NCBI GenBank assembly: GCA_023846275.1
Contig: CM043869.1
Location: 37,226,737 to 37,290,736 of the forward strand
Reading direction: 5' to 3'
DNA from: Vanilla planifolia
Lineage: Eukaryota; Streptophyta; Magnoliopsida; Asparagales; Orchidaceae
DNA length: 64,000 nt
Below are positions 51,261 to 63,590 of this stretch, piece after piece. The notes beneath the pieces were generated by a model. That model saw only the letters and a program-made list of their open reading frames with translations. It had not been told where the DNA came from and made no database searches. Both the position numbers and the translations under genes were made by a program. Positions within the stretch are counted from its first letter, which is position 1; each line of letters opens with the position of its first letter.

Positions 51261-53790
51261 ATGTTTAATTGCCATTTAATGTGTTGATCTTTTATTTATT
51301 TGAGAAAAAAGAATGATATATAATAGAATTTTTTATCATGATGTTAATTTAAAATTTGATTATTTAATATTATATAAACAATTATCTCTTAATACAGATT
51401 TTCTTATATATAATCACAATGATCATCTTTTAAAAAACTATAAATATATGTCAAAATAATTATATTTTAAAACAAATAATATTATTTCATGCAACAAATA
51501 CATAGACATAGATAGTTATTCCTAAATATATTTTATTTCATACTAAAATGAATATAAAAAATTCATTTATATGTTTAAAAAATATTATTTTTATTTCTTT
51601 TTATATACCAAAAACAAAAAATTGTCAAACATTATCCACTATGCAACAGTTATATGTCAACAACCACTTCATTACAACAACGACCGGGAAGAGCAGCCGC
51701 AGTTAAATTCTTCACCGAATGCTGTAGTTGTTAGTTGACCTCAGACTAGCGAAGCAATTTATCCAACTATTTTGCATGATATTAAATCATCACTGATGCG
51801 ATCGCGTGCCTAACCCTAATAAAACGTTGGACTTTCTTCGCGTGCTTCGCCTGTTGCACCAAAATAAATGTCTGCGTTCACTTTCTAAATGGCAAACGTC
51901 GTAGTTGTTAGGTGAGGCTAATTGAAAGCCTTGGGCCATCTAAGCTTTCTTTACCAACTAGTTTAACGTGAATGCCTTTTGCATGGCTTTGGTCCACTCT
52001 TTCGATTGGATTTTTTTTTTCAGTTGACCACTCTTGTTATTATATTCCTTTTTTTAATATAATAATATGATGTTTTTAATCTTTTATTGGAGAAATATAT
52101 TTAAATATAAAGTTTTTAAGAGATTTAATAATTTCTTTCTTAATTAGATTTTATAATTTCATAGAAAATAATTATCTTATCTATATAAAACTCTACATGA
52201 TAACTCTATACAATAAGTCAAGATACTTTGCCACTATATCACATCCTAATGTATGATCATGATGTTGAGAACCACATTGGAGCATGATCACTTCACCAAG
52301 TGTACGTTAGAAGAATTTATACGTTTCAATCATAAAGGCGTCTAATAGTCTTACGTAATGTATTGATATCGAATAATGATTTAGTAGATGTATCTTCTAA
52401 TTTTTAAAAAAATTGAAACAATTATTTAAATCAAAATTTAATAAACTGAAATTTATTATATACCTACATAAAAAAATTCATAAATTTAAAGATGATACTA
52501 GATTCTAACACATGAGAAAAGATAACCTTCAAAATGTAAATATATTAAATTTTATAAATTTTTAGAATTTTTAAAATTGTAAAAGCATTTTAAAATGTCA
52601 AAAATTTAATTTTTATATATTTTAAAAATAATATATTATTAAAAATATAATATCTCAAATGAGAGAGATAAAGAGATAAACAAATTATACAAATTATTCA
52701 AAATTAAAAAAAATTAAAAATTAAAATTAAAGATCAAAGATTAATAAAAATTAATTTTAAGTTTATAAAAGGTTACAAATAATAATAAAATAAAACAAAA
52801 ACGATGATGTTATAATCATGAAATTCAAGTATAAAAAATATTTTAAAAAAAAAACTAATAAATTTTATAAATATTTTTTAAGAAGTAGAATAAAAAGAAA
52901 TTAGTTAACAAATTTTTAAATGTTGAATTGATTGAAGAGTGCAAGAAACATTGGCTTGCCCAGTTAATTAGTATTTTAATTAATTTATAAGAAATTATAA
53001 ACCCCTAAACCGGTAGTTAGTGAAGAGCCTATCTAATGGCAAACTAAGCGGCAGAAACCACATGAAGAAGAAATTTGGGTGAATGATTAGACGTAAAGAC
53101 ATGCAATTAGAGAACTTGTCTAAACAAAAAAAAAAAAAAAATTAAGATAAGTAAATTTGGTATCATGATTATATATACTTATCAATATGATATTTAACAT
53201 TAGTGACTACATTAAGAATAATTAGAATTGTAATTAGAAAAAAATTGAGAATATTTTTTTTATTCTTGATTGTAATAATAATGAATATCATTTATTTAGT
53301 TAGCATGAATGTTGTGCTATATTATTTTTATTAAAGTTGTTGTGAAAAATTTACCATGGCAATTGGATGAAAAATAAATTTAGATTTAGAATAAAATTAT
53401 ATATTATACAAATAAATAAAATACAAAAAACACGATGATCAAACAATACATATATATATTAATTACTATGAACATAATTTAATATTTTACTATAATATAT
53501 ACACCAAATATGTTCTAAAAGACATATACAAATTTTAATTTACTTATATTATAATTTAAAAAAAATCAAAATATGAGTATCTTTATGATTTTGGATTTAT
53601 TTATATATAATTTTTTTTAAAAATCAAAAGAGTTTTAAAAAAGAAAAAAAAATGATATGACTCCAACCCTTAAAACATAGTTTAGGTCTCTATAGATCCT
53701 CATAGCTAAGATATTGCTTAATGACACTTTTATTACATATTAACTAAAATATAATGCATTAAAAGTATGCCTTGTTAAATTATATACAAA
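51261..53790. other. AT-rich intergenic DNA with one balanced block
   Basis: 51,640-52,000 is less AT-rich and contains no open frame of length; CGTAGTTGTTAG and TGTAGTTGTTAG recur within it (about 51,722 and 51,899). The rest is AT-rich with no gene. A smaller balanced patch lies at 53,000-53,110. Confidence 0.4.
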
Positions 53791-55990
53791 CAAAAGAAAG
53801 AACTTATACACAATTACTTACATGTTGTATGTGAGAACTATCATTAACCAAGGACACCATAACCTTTTGTTGCCTTGTTTATCTAATCAAACACTCAATG
53901 TGAGTCAATGGGCATACAAAACTTTGAGTCTAAATATAGTTTATATATAATAAAACAAAAAACACACCACTATTGAAATTTTCAAAATACTACCAATAAT
54001 ATAAACCCAAACATAAATTCTTAGCAACTATTACTCATGATGGATGAACTAGATTGAACTCATAAGATGTCTAATTAATCCATCGACCTTTATGGCATGA
54101 TGGGCCTTTTCTCACATTGGTATTGTTTGTAATTGTTGGACAAACTAGATATTAACAAACTAACATCAGACATCAACACTTACCTACTCGAGGGCATGAT
54201 TGATACACGTTACTATGACTGCCATGTCACACTCTATTATGACAAAGTCCTAAATAGAATGTCACCATGCCAGTCACCATGCCAGATAAGATTGAAGATC
54301 TATTAGATGACAAATGATGACATGATTTTAAGCAAAATGCATCTTTGACACAATGCAAAACAAAGTATATAAGGTTTTTTTGAAAATGTACTCAAAATCA
54401 ATATATGAAAACAAAAATAAAAAAAATAATCAAATTTTATAAAAAAAAGATTGACAAGAAACAAAAATAAACATATGAAACAATAAAATATTAAAAGGTT
54501 AGCTACAAAGAAGAACGAAACAAAAAAATCTAAACTTTTTCAATGTTTTTTACTATGAAAAATTCATCTTCAAAATCTATCCCAAAAATCATTTCTAAAA
54601 GAACCTAAATCTAAGCAAATTCACAAAGCTCCAAAACACTCAGGAATTCATTCATCACTTAAAAGGCCCTAATTGTCACTTCTTTTTATAGATTCGACAT
54701 AATGAACAATGACGTGCATCCCTCCAAAAGCTTGACTTGTCCCAAACACTCTCAAATCCCAAAATAATTCAAACTCTAACAAAATATAACCATGATCTAG
54801 CCGCATAATCATTCAAACACACTACAAGTGATATAAATCAACTAAATAAAGAAGATAAATGAATCAAAAACTCAAACAAACTAAAACGATATCTCTTCAT
54901 TAGTATCCTAATTTGGAACTTCAAGTCAACAATAGTAAGATACAAGGTTAATTGGTTACCTAATATCAAACCCTCCTCTTTAATGAACTCGGCATTCACA
55001 CTATAATGGCTAAGAGGAAAGTGATCTAACAATGTATCAAATTATGAGAACCATGAAGATCTTATCCTCTTCAAAGTCTATTACTATCTTTGGCAAAGAA
55101 TATGATTACGCCAACTCTAAGGGATGACAATGAAGTAAAATCATCCTATAAAGAGACATGCTATTATGGATTACCAAGGAATTCATGCAATCTTTATTAC
55201 TCTCCGTTAACTTGTCTCACGACTGAAGGAGGATAAAAATGATTCCTCACATTTAGGCTCGTAGATAGATTACGATCTTCTAGATTGTTTGGGTTTGACC
55301 TTGCTTAGCATGAGATCCACTAACTTATTAGATGATAGATCAATCAAAATAGTGTTACCTTAAGCATGAACATATAAATGGTTTTCATAGATATGGATTT
55401 GACTACATATAACATTGAAACATAGCATTGGAAAGAGAACACACAATCTATAATAATCTCAAAATATAAAAGATGTAAGACATTTTATAGAGACTTCTAT
55501 ATACCTCACTATAATATGTAATTTTATAAAACTTTGAGAAGCTTTGAAGAGTAAGGCCTAAGAATTTATCATATTCTATGATAATACCATTTATCTTACA
55601 ATAAGAATAAATAAAAAACTTAAGATAGTATATATAGTTGTCCACACAAGTGCAAAAAATCTTAACATGTTCTAAATTGAATAAAGATGATAGTCATATA
55701 TGACAAAAACAATAATCAAAGATGATACTAAAGAATTATTTAAAATCATGCTCACCATAGAAGCTTAGAATGTATTCCAATATCCAATAACAATAGGCTA
55801 AACTAATAGAACATAAAGATGAAATAGGACATCATCCACTTAAAAATAAAAATGACGTAGATATAATAAACTTCCTAATATTGGACCTTAACAATTGTGT
55901 TAATGTACATTACTAACTTTAAATTTAAAATAGTTTAAGAATGTTTTGCAAATTCTTATTGCACTTAAAAAAACCATTCAATTGTAGCAA
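53791..55990. other. Unclassified repeat-like region
   Basis: Composition resembles degraded retrotransposon. At 54,380-54,830 the minus strand has a TATA box (CTATAAAAAGAAGTG near 54,680) in an LTR-like setting. A 12-base direct repeat (GTCACCATGCCA) is at 54,258-54,283. Short minus-strand frames at 54,838-55,032 and 55,448-55,645 have no recognisable product. A solo LTR is possible but not shown. Confidence 0.3.
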
Positions 55991-56530
55991 TGGATGAAGA
56001 TTATGTCAAAAATAGTGCCTCATAATAACGAAAATTACACTAGAGTGATGATGATAAGTATTGTCAGACTTAGATGGTGGTGGTAATGAATGAGAAAGAT
56101 AACAAAAGAGAGTAGATGAGGTCAGGTAATAGTTCCTTTGTGACTACCGGGAGTATTGTTAGCAAACAACAAATAAGTGGTGAGCTGACAGCGAGTTTTG
56201 ATAGTTCATTGTGTTGATGAAGCAAACACAATTAGTGGTGGCCAAAAGGATTGCGATTGAACAACAAAGATGATGGTTATTGATGAGAAGCATAATGGAA
56301 TAAAATTCTATATAAAAATATAACCATAATGGTCACTATAGAAAGAAATTAATTCGAAATAGTTTTATATACTATTTTTAGGTAGTTGAAACAACAACTT
56401 CAAATAATGAAATAAATACAAGTAAAAATGAAATCATAAACTATAATACAAATTTCAAATCGTATCTTCAAACTACTAAATTGTATCTTTAAGAAAGTTG
56501 AAAAGATAGAAAAAGATAATAGATTTTAAT
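55991..56530. other. GT/GA-rich low-complexity block
   Basis: The plus strand is rich in GATGATGGT, GTGGTGG and AACAACAAA words, in the style of 26,580-26,940. No gene is seen. Confidence 0.4.
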
Positions 56531-56539
56531 GAGATAGTA

Positions 56540-56770
56540 TATAACTAAGAATACGAAATGTAGGGTGGCCTAATCTGTAATGCCAATTGGACAAATCGGC
56601 TTTGTTGCAGGAGAAAGCAATTGAAACAATTGAAGCAATCGAAGGTGCTCATATACTCCATGCTTTGCATGACCACTAGAAATGACTTTCAATAGAAAGG
56701 TTCTACACACAAAGGAGGTTAAATGGAATCCAATGAAATTATTGTCAATATCGCACAAGTTATAGATGAA
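56540..56770 (-). mobile_element. Possible Ty1/copia polymerase fragment
   Basis: The minus strand encodes DNNFIGFHLTSFVCR, then KVISSGHAKHGVYEHLRL. The order (D..CF.EFH...F.VKD....LLSG....GLYE) resembles the region before the integrase zinc finger of copia polyproteins. Only about 60 residues remain, with no LTR nearby. A broken fossil; moderately uncertain. Confidence 0.45.
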
Positions 56771-57119
56771 AAATCACTATTTTTCATGTTAAAAACATGT
56801 AAAATATTAGATGACGTAAAGAAAGGAGTAAAGGGGTACTGGAAAGACATGTGTCATAGCCTACCATGATGTCCTAACCGTCGACAAAGGGTGAATGAAA
56901 AGTTGCTCATGTTGATTGGAACATTACATGAAGGCTGAAAAGCATAGTGAGCCAGTTACCATGGAACTGTTGGGTAGGTACCAACGGATAAGAACTTGTT
57001 AGAAGCATGACAGGAACGATGGGCACTGTCTTACCTGTCCTTAAGGCAACACATTTGACAATAGTTCATCTATGAATGAGGTAGTGGGCCATCTCCTATC
57101 ATGATATGTTTTTAGGTAA

Positions 57120-57560
57120 TGCTCAAATAGTAATACCCAGAAAAAATGAGCAACCGAGACAAGCAGCGACTGCGGATCACCTAAAAGGCGGAGAGGAGGC
57201 GGATCTAGTCGGAGGAACGATGGCGAGTAGCTCGGATCTCAGAAATAGATGACGCAACAAGGCGGCCGTCTACGGTAGCGAGCGAGATGGCCGGTCCGAG
57301 AGAGCCGTGGCTGGTCGAGGGCCCAAAGTCGACAGAGAAGTCGCGGTCGGGCGAGGCTGCACAGATCCGGAGGTCGCTAGTGTCGGTAGTGAGGATCCAT
57401 GGTTCGGCGCAGAAAGGGAACGACAAAGACCGTTGCTGAAACGTAGTGACACGTGGGACAGTGGAGATCCCCTGGTAGGGTATATCTGTGGGTCCCCGGT
57501 GAGGACAGTCGGCGTTGGAGGTTAGGGTTGAACCGCTATTTGGACGTGAGGTTTGGGAAT
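57120..57560. other. GC-rich island of unknown origin
   Basis: About 440 bp are clearly GC-rich, with many CG dinucleotides (GGCGGCCGTC, GTCGCGGTCGG, GAGCGAGATGG), between AT-rich flanks. Overlapping frames on both strands (for example minus 57,205-57,426 and plus 57,307-57,525) encode Ser/Arg/Pro-rich products that match no family. It may be captured gene DNA in a transposon, the leader of a retroelement, or an exon relic. Confidence 0.5.
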
Positions 57561-59580
57561 GATATGTAAAGCGAAATAAAAATAAAAGTTTGTGTTATAT
57601 TTTTGTGGCACTAAATTTATAATTTTAAATAATAGAATAAGTATAAATAAATAAAAATATTTACTATAAATAATATATTTTAAAATATTATATTACATTT
57701 TTTTTATTTTTTAAAAAATAAAATAGTCTCAATCATTTTTTTTAAGCATAGTGATGCTAGCCAAATAGTTTGCGATGATGATAAATGTATGATGTTGTTA
57801 TTGAGCAAGCAATGAAGGAGAAGTTTTTCGAACAAAACTAATGGTATAAATATTGGTTAAAGATTTGTATTGGTAGAAGATGTACAAATCGATTAGGTCT
57901 AACAAAAGCACCAATCGAGAAATAAAAATAATGATGATGATTAATTGTTTGACTTAGTATTATTAAGATTAATTTAGATTATAATTATTAATTATTATTA
58001 TTTTTTATTTTCCTTTCAATTATTACTCTACAAATATTTTATAAATAATTATATTTTTATTGACATAATTATTATTTAAATATTATTTTTCAAATCTACT
58101 TTTTAAATTCAACTCTTTAGCACATCGATTTTTGAGCTTTTGTGTTAATTGTGAGTTCAAAATATCATTTTGAAAACAAAAGCAATTTCAAAATTGAGCT
58201 TACAAAAGAATGATAGGAATAAAAATTGAATTTTGGGAAAAAACATTTGTTAGAATTTCAATGTTTTTTGTGTTTGAAAATGAAAAAATATTAGAAAATG
58301 CTTTAAAAAATACCCATGTTAAACATAGCTGTTAGTGGCTCAATAGAAGTTCTTTCTTTGAACATAATGCTTCTAAATACACGTGAGCATTTTGATGATT
58401 ATGTTAAATTTTTTTATTAAGTTGAAAATCAATTTGAAGCAAATTGAAGACTCAAACTTTATATTTAGACCTTGGTTTGTAGACCAAATTCGACATTCAA
58501 AAATTAGATTTTTATTTGAACTAAAAAACAAAAATTAAAAAGATGAATTGATCAAGTTCAATAAACCAAACTAAAAATAACATCATGTCATAGTTCATTT
58601 TTTTGCTCAATTTTATTTTTTAAATTAAAAAAATTACAAATCCTAAAAAGATAAAAAAAATACTAAAGTTTATATCAAAAGTAAAACCAAATTTTTTCAA
58701 ATTATATCAAATTGACTAAATATCATCATTTAGTTCAGTTTTTTTTAATTTTAGTCAAACAATGCTTACCCTTATCTCCAAAAGTTATTAAAAACTAGAT
58801 TGATATAATTGCTATGAAATATTAAATAAATTAATAAATAAGTTGATTTGAAAAATAATGTTATTAGACAATACCAAAAAAATTTTATAATAGATAATAT
58901 GTCATCTTGAAAATATTTAATGAAATGTTTGTTAAAATGAAAATACAAAATACTCATTAACTTTTTAGTAAACAAATAAATTCAAAATTATTTTTTACTC
59001 TTATATGTTTTTTTGTTTTCTAAGTAGAAAAAATACATTAAAAAAATATACATGTCAAACAAAACTGAAATCATAAGCAAATTGCATATCAATGAAAAAG
59101 CCTATCTTATCATACACGTCTGTAGATTCTGTGTATCAAACTGATGTGATCACTTTTTTTGACTTGTTTTGAGTGAAGGACATATCCCTCTCAATCTATT
59201 TTTGGGGACCATAGTTTGGTAACATAGTTTTAATTATTATATATAGGTTAGACCAACCCTAACATAAAAACCCATCATATACATCTTTGAATTTAGATTT
59301 GATTTGCAAATTGAACTAATCAAATCTTTTCATTACTGTTTATTACATACATTATAACTTCCCATGTATTATGTAAGAACTTACATGATATATACATATG
59401 TAGGGTTGTACATAAGAATAAGAATTTAAGGCAACATTTAAACAAAACTTTTGGATCAAATGATGTCTTGCTATTAAGAGATTATCTAATACTCTAACTT
59501 GATTGCAACACTTGTAAGCAAATTCTACAGAAACAGTTAAAAATCTACAGCTCTTGACCTAATGGAGAGGAAATAAAAAC
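57561..59580. other. AT-rich intergenic DNA
   Basis: No gene; 59,400-59,580 should hold the 3' UTR of the sororin-like gene. Confidence 0.5.
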
Positions 59581-62500
59581 TCACTCTAATTCACTCTCTG
59601 ATGCAACCTCCTCAGGCAGCTCGAATGCATCGACTTCTGCAAAATAGGCTCTCTGCTTCTGAATAAAATCCTGAAGCGGGCCTTCCATAGTCTTAGTGAA
59701 CTTGTTCTTACCTGAGGCACCCGTGCAACGCTGCAAAAGGTGAAAGATAAGAAAAATGCAAATGTAGAAAGCAGTAGATGTCAAACAAAAGTAAGATGAA
59801 TTTGCACATAACAGGAAAAAGCAATTCAGAATTCATAAATAAGAAAAACTGGCAAAGGGTAAACTTGGGCTTTTTCTTGTTTGGAGGAGACGAGAAGGAA
59901 AAGAAAATGTGATTGTAGAAATGAAGTAAATTACAGTTCTTTAGTTTTCCTAACAGGCAGCTTGTTATAATAGATAACATATAATGCAAATAAGCTGCAA
60001 TAAAAATTTATAATAGCATCTTATGTGACATATTCTTATTAATATACTTGTAGCAATATGCACTAATCAAATAGTTCTCAAGGGAATGATACTCAAATAA
60101 AGGTGTCTTATAGTTCATGATATTCATGTGTAGACTAATTACCTTACATAAAATGGATAGCATAATATAAAAACAGAGTCATGTTGGTAAATGTATGTTG
60201 TTCGGTGAAGTAACTACATGCATTCCAAAATTCAACTAACGACGACTATGGCTAATTTTATGTATAAAAGATTATTCAAATAAATGAGTCTACTTAAGTT
60301 CATGAACATTGCTTATCATTTATTGATTATCTTATTTTTGGATTGAATAAAATATCCAGATGATATTAACTATTTAGTGCAAGCATCAATTAAAATATAT
60401 TACAAATAACTAATTGCAAAGTGTCGTGAATCTTGATCACACACGTTTGAAAAATTGCTTGGATGGCTTAGATATGTTTTATTCAAATGAATCATTTGGT
60501 TTGAATCACATATGAACAAGCCAAGGATCTATCGTTCATTAGCTTATGACACTTTACATTCGAGACATTACATAAGGTAGAATGCCATCACATGTTGCTT
60601 TTAATTTTAGAAATTTGTTTGGAGTGGAGTTTATTATTTTCTAATTCCTAGTTAATTACTATTTGCAACAAGAAATTAAAGATTTAATAAAACTAAAACA
60701 CCAAGATAAATGTATTTTCTCAAACAATTGTACATGTAAAGTTATACATCCTTCATTATGAATTTTAGCAATCAAATAGAAATGAAATAAAACTTCAATT
60801 TCTAAATGTTTATTTTTTTTAGTACAACAAACAATGTTTTGAAAGCAAATCCATCGTGGGGGCAAAACTGTCTTTGAAACAATTGTTAATGAATAATAAA
60901 TTAATCAATGAAAAAAAAGTTACTTTTAAATGTCATTGAAAAGCAATGTATTTGATAAATTAGTTATTAATAAAAACTAAACGAAATTATTAATATTGTG
61001 AAATCACTATGATAATCTTCGACTTCTGGATAGTGACATTAATTTGTTTAATATTATGTTGGAAAGATAAAATCATATTTGACTCTGTTCATATAATTTT
61101 TTGTTTTGTAGATTAGAAAACATGTTTTGAAATTTAATCAAACAAATATCAATTTTGTTTTAAAAAAAAAAACTATTACAAAATGCTAAGCTTGAAAATG
61201 GTGTACCAAACCAGCTACATTGATCAAGTATAGTGGCAAACCAATGTATTCTCAATGATCATCATTAGTAGCAAGAACTGAAGTAAAACACTCAGTATTA
61301 TGACAAAAATCCACACACACCTTAAAATGCTATTTTTATCATTTTTATATCTTTGAAAGAGCTAGAAAATGAGATTTAAGCATGACAAAGTAAAAGCCTA
61401 GCAATTTTGCACAAATGGCAAAGTTATGTGTGTGCTACGATGTGTTGCAGTGATTTGAGTTGGCACATACCTGTCGGAAAGAGAAGCTTGAAAACATGCA
61501 GTTAACTAACTAGCATCAATTAATTAACATGACAACCTAGTCTACAATGGCATGAAGAATATGTATGAACCAACCTTTCTCTTTTTCTGACAAGTATATG
61601 AACACATCTCATATTTACTACCATCATTCTGCTTCACTGTTGGCATATACCTGATTTACAAAAACAAATTAAGTTTGACACTTCAATGAAGCTAATTAAC
61701 AATTCATGTTCTCATCACAAAGTGACCTGCAGATTTATAACATGAAAAAGTTCACAAAGTCAATTGCTTACTTGGTAGAATGATGGCCTTAATGAAACTA
61801 ACAAGACAAATTCTAAGTGAATTTGGTGATATCTGCATCAAACTGTTGTTGAGGTTCCTATTTTCAGAAGGTAAGACAAACCAGCTACACTTGTGCTCAA
61901 GTGAAACGCTACAATAGAAGATAGATTTCTTAATAAGCTGATAATTTTGAGAAACACTGTATTTTTAAGAGAATTGATGAACAAATTTATTTTCAACAAT
62001 ATTTGGAACTTATATCTTCCTCATAACTTGGTATTGAATACAACTAACTTTAGATTTAGTAGTATACTATAAGTTAAGTATAATGCTAAATACAAGTAAT
62101 GTGAACCTTACTCATACACTGAAGCTTTTAGTTATTAGGTAATCACAAAAGGACGTATTAGACTCAAGTTAGGAACTTATTTGGTACCAAAGCAAAAAGA
62201 TGGACAAAACAAATGTTCAGACTAATCTGCCACATCTAGATGCTGATATTGGCATATTTAGAACCGGATCTAATGGGAATCAAGCAACCACATAGCAAAA
62301 CTATACAGGCAGAACATACTTTAATCTTTCGGTTTTTGCCAGTGAAGGACAGCTTAATGTTGCTTTGGCCGCAACATCTTGATTTCTCTCTATCCGTTTC
62401 TCATTGACATTTCGCTTTTTAAAAACACAACGCTTATCTCTCTTTATGCTGAGAACACCATCTTCTTCATGGATTGAAGCGCCTGAAACTGGGAGAGCAA

Positions 62501-63299
62501 ATCTTATTCATAGTTCCACATCAGACCTCTTCAAACTTACAAGGGTATACAGAAAAGTAAAGCTAAATCAACGTTAACACCTTCAACAATGGAATCAGAA
62601 CAACTACCGATTAAATATAGGTAAGGAATAAACCCTATAACCTAATGAACAAGACGAACGAAAACAACCAGCCTATTTACTACATCAAAATCAATACCCT
62701 AACAAAGATTTGCAGAACTTAAAATAGCAGTCTACTTCAGGGAACTCGATAAAAAGAATACCCCTCCTACCAATGAGAAAATCAGAAAGTGTGAAAGAAA
62801 ATGGATAACAATCCAAGAAAACACGGGAGCTGTTTCCATCTCGCAATCATTAACACCAGCACACCCAAGAACTAAACCAACAACCACAATGACTAATTCA
62901 ACGAAACCGTACGAAAATCCTATAATCCAACTAAATCTTGCTATAATGGGACCTCATACTATTATCATTAAAATTCTGCAAATCAGGAAGCCCTAAACAC
63001 CACATACCAAGAGTAGCACCAGGCGACGAGATTGATGAAGTGAAGCAATTACCCGAGAACGATGAGGCTGAATTATTTAATATATAGGAATCTCCTGCAC
63101 GATCATGCTTGGGATCACTGGATCCAGAGCTAGAAACGGAGGATTTGGGGATGGAGTACTCTTGCTTGGTCCTGGATGTGTGCTTAGGTTTGACAGGGTT
63201 AGGCAATGCCGAGGACCGGAAGAAAGAAGAGTTTGTAAGGTTCGCCAAGGCTTTTCTACTTGGCCGGAGGCGCACGTCCTCTAATCCGCGAACTTCCAT
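59581..63299 (-). CDS. Sororin-like cohesion protein (candidate)
   Basis: Four exons: 63,299-63,008, 62,488-62,320, 61,650-61,575 and 59,730-59,581. Borders are GT-AG and phases agree (1, 2, 0), giving 228 residues. The protein is basic, Ser-rich and mostly disordered, without signal peptide or membrane segment. Near the N-terminus RKALANLTN (15-23) fits the APC/C destruction-box pattern RxxLxxxxN. A Lys/Arg-rich middle (about 105-130) suggests nuclear location. The C-terminus PLQDFIQKQRAYFAEVDAFE (197-216), followed by LPEE, is the best-conserved part. It resembles the sororin C-terminal domain, where animal proteins end in an acidic NAEFEEAEQFELLVE-like stretch. Sororin shields cohesin from WAPL in dividing cells. 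The assignment rests on remembered similarity and is not certain; an unrelated plant-specific nuclear protein is the alternative. The last intron is 1.8 kb, and intron 2 contains a lone terminal repeat. The first ATG of the frame was taken as start. Confidence 0.7.
62035..62195. mobile_element. Solo terminal repeat of the TRIM-like family
   Basis: Matches the terminal repeats at 12,022-12,180 and 12,575-12,735: TATAAGTTAAGTATAAT, CTTACTCATA and GAAGCTTTTAGTTATTAGG in the same order. It lies inside intron 2 of the sororin-like gene and has no second copy close by. Confidence 0.5.
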
Positions 63300-63590
63300 C
63301 AACTGTTGTTTTCCCTCTCGGCCTCAGAGTTGCTCCGTTCTGGTGGTGATCAATTTAGAGAAGGCACATCAGGCGGGAGACTGGATTCTGAAAGAATCAT
63401 CCCGCTGTGAAGTAAGTTGATCTCAACCATCCATTCATTCCTTTTACGAAGATAGACGGCCCTTATTTCATTAATATATGACGTAGTTAGACGGGCCTAG
63501 GTACTTGGCCATTTCCGTTAACTCGCATTTAGACTTCGAAAGCTTAATCTGCTCCATTACTTCACGAAAAGGGTTTATCGGGCGAGTGCA
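63300..63590. promoter_or_regulatory. Bidirectional promoter region
   Basis: Only 291 bp separate the ATG of the sororin-like gene (minus) from that of the pseudouridine synthase (plus), so both 5' UTRs and core promoters must fit here or overlap the coding ends. Visible motifs are GGCGGGAGA at 63,372-63,380 (E2F-like core), TGACGT at 63,479-63,484 (TGA/bZIP-like core) and two GGCCC/GGGCC words at 63,457-63,462 and 63,494-63,500. No TATA box is obvious for either side. Motif functions are inference. Confidence 0.6.

Noticed and set aside
61471-61500. A possible extra exon in intron 3 of the sororin-like gene
   Set aside because: The minus strand reads a good acceptor (TTCCGACAG) immediately followed by GTATGT, leaving no room for an exon, and the phases of exons 3 and 4 already agree without one.
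63109-63420. A 103-codon plus-strand frame at the start of the sororin-like gene
   Set aside because: Antisense to its first exon and the shared promoter; no family resemblance.
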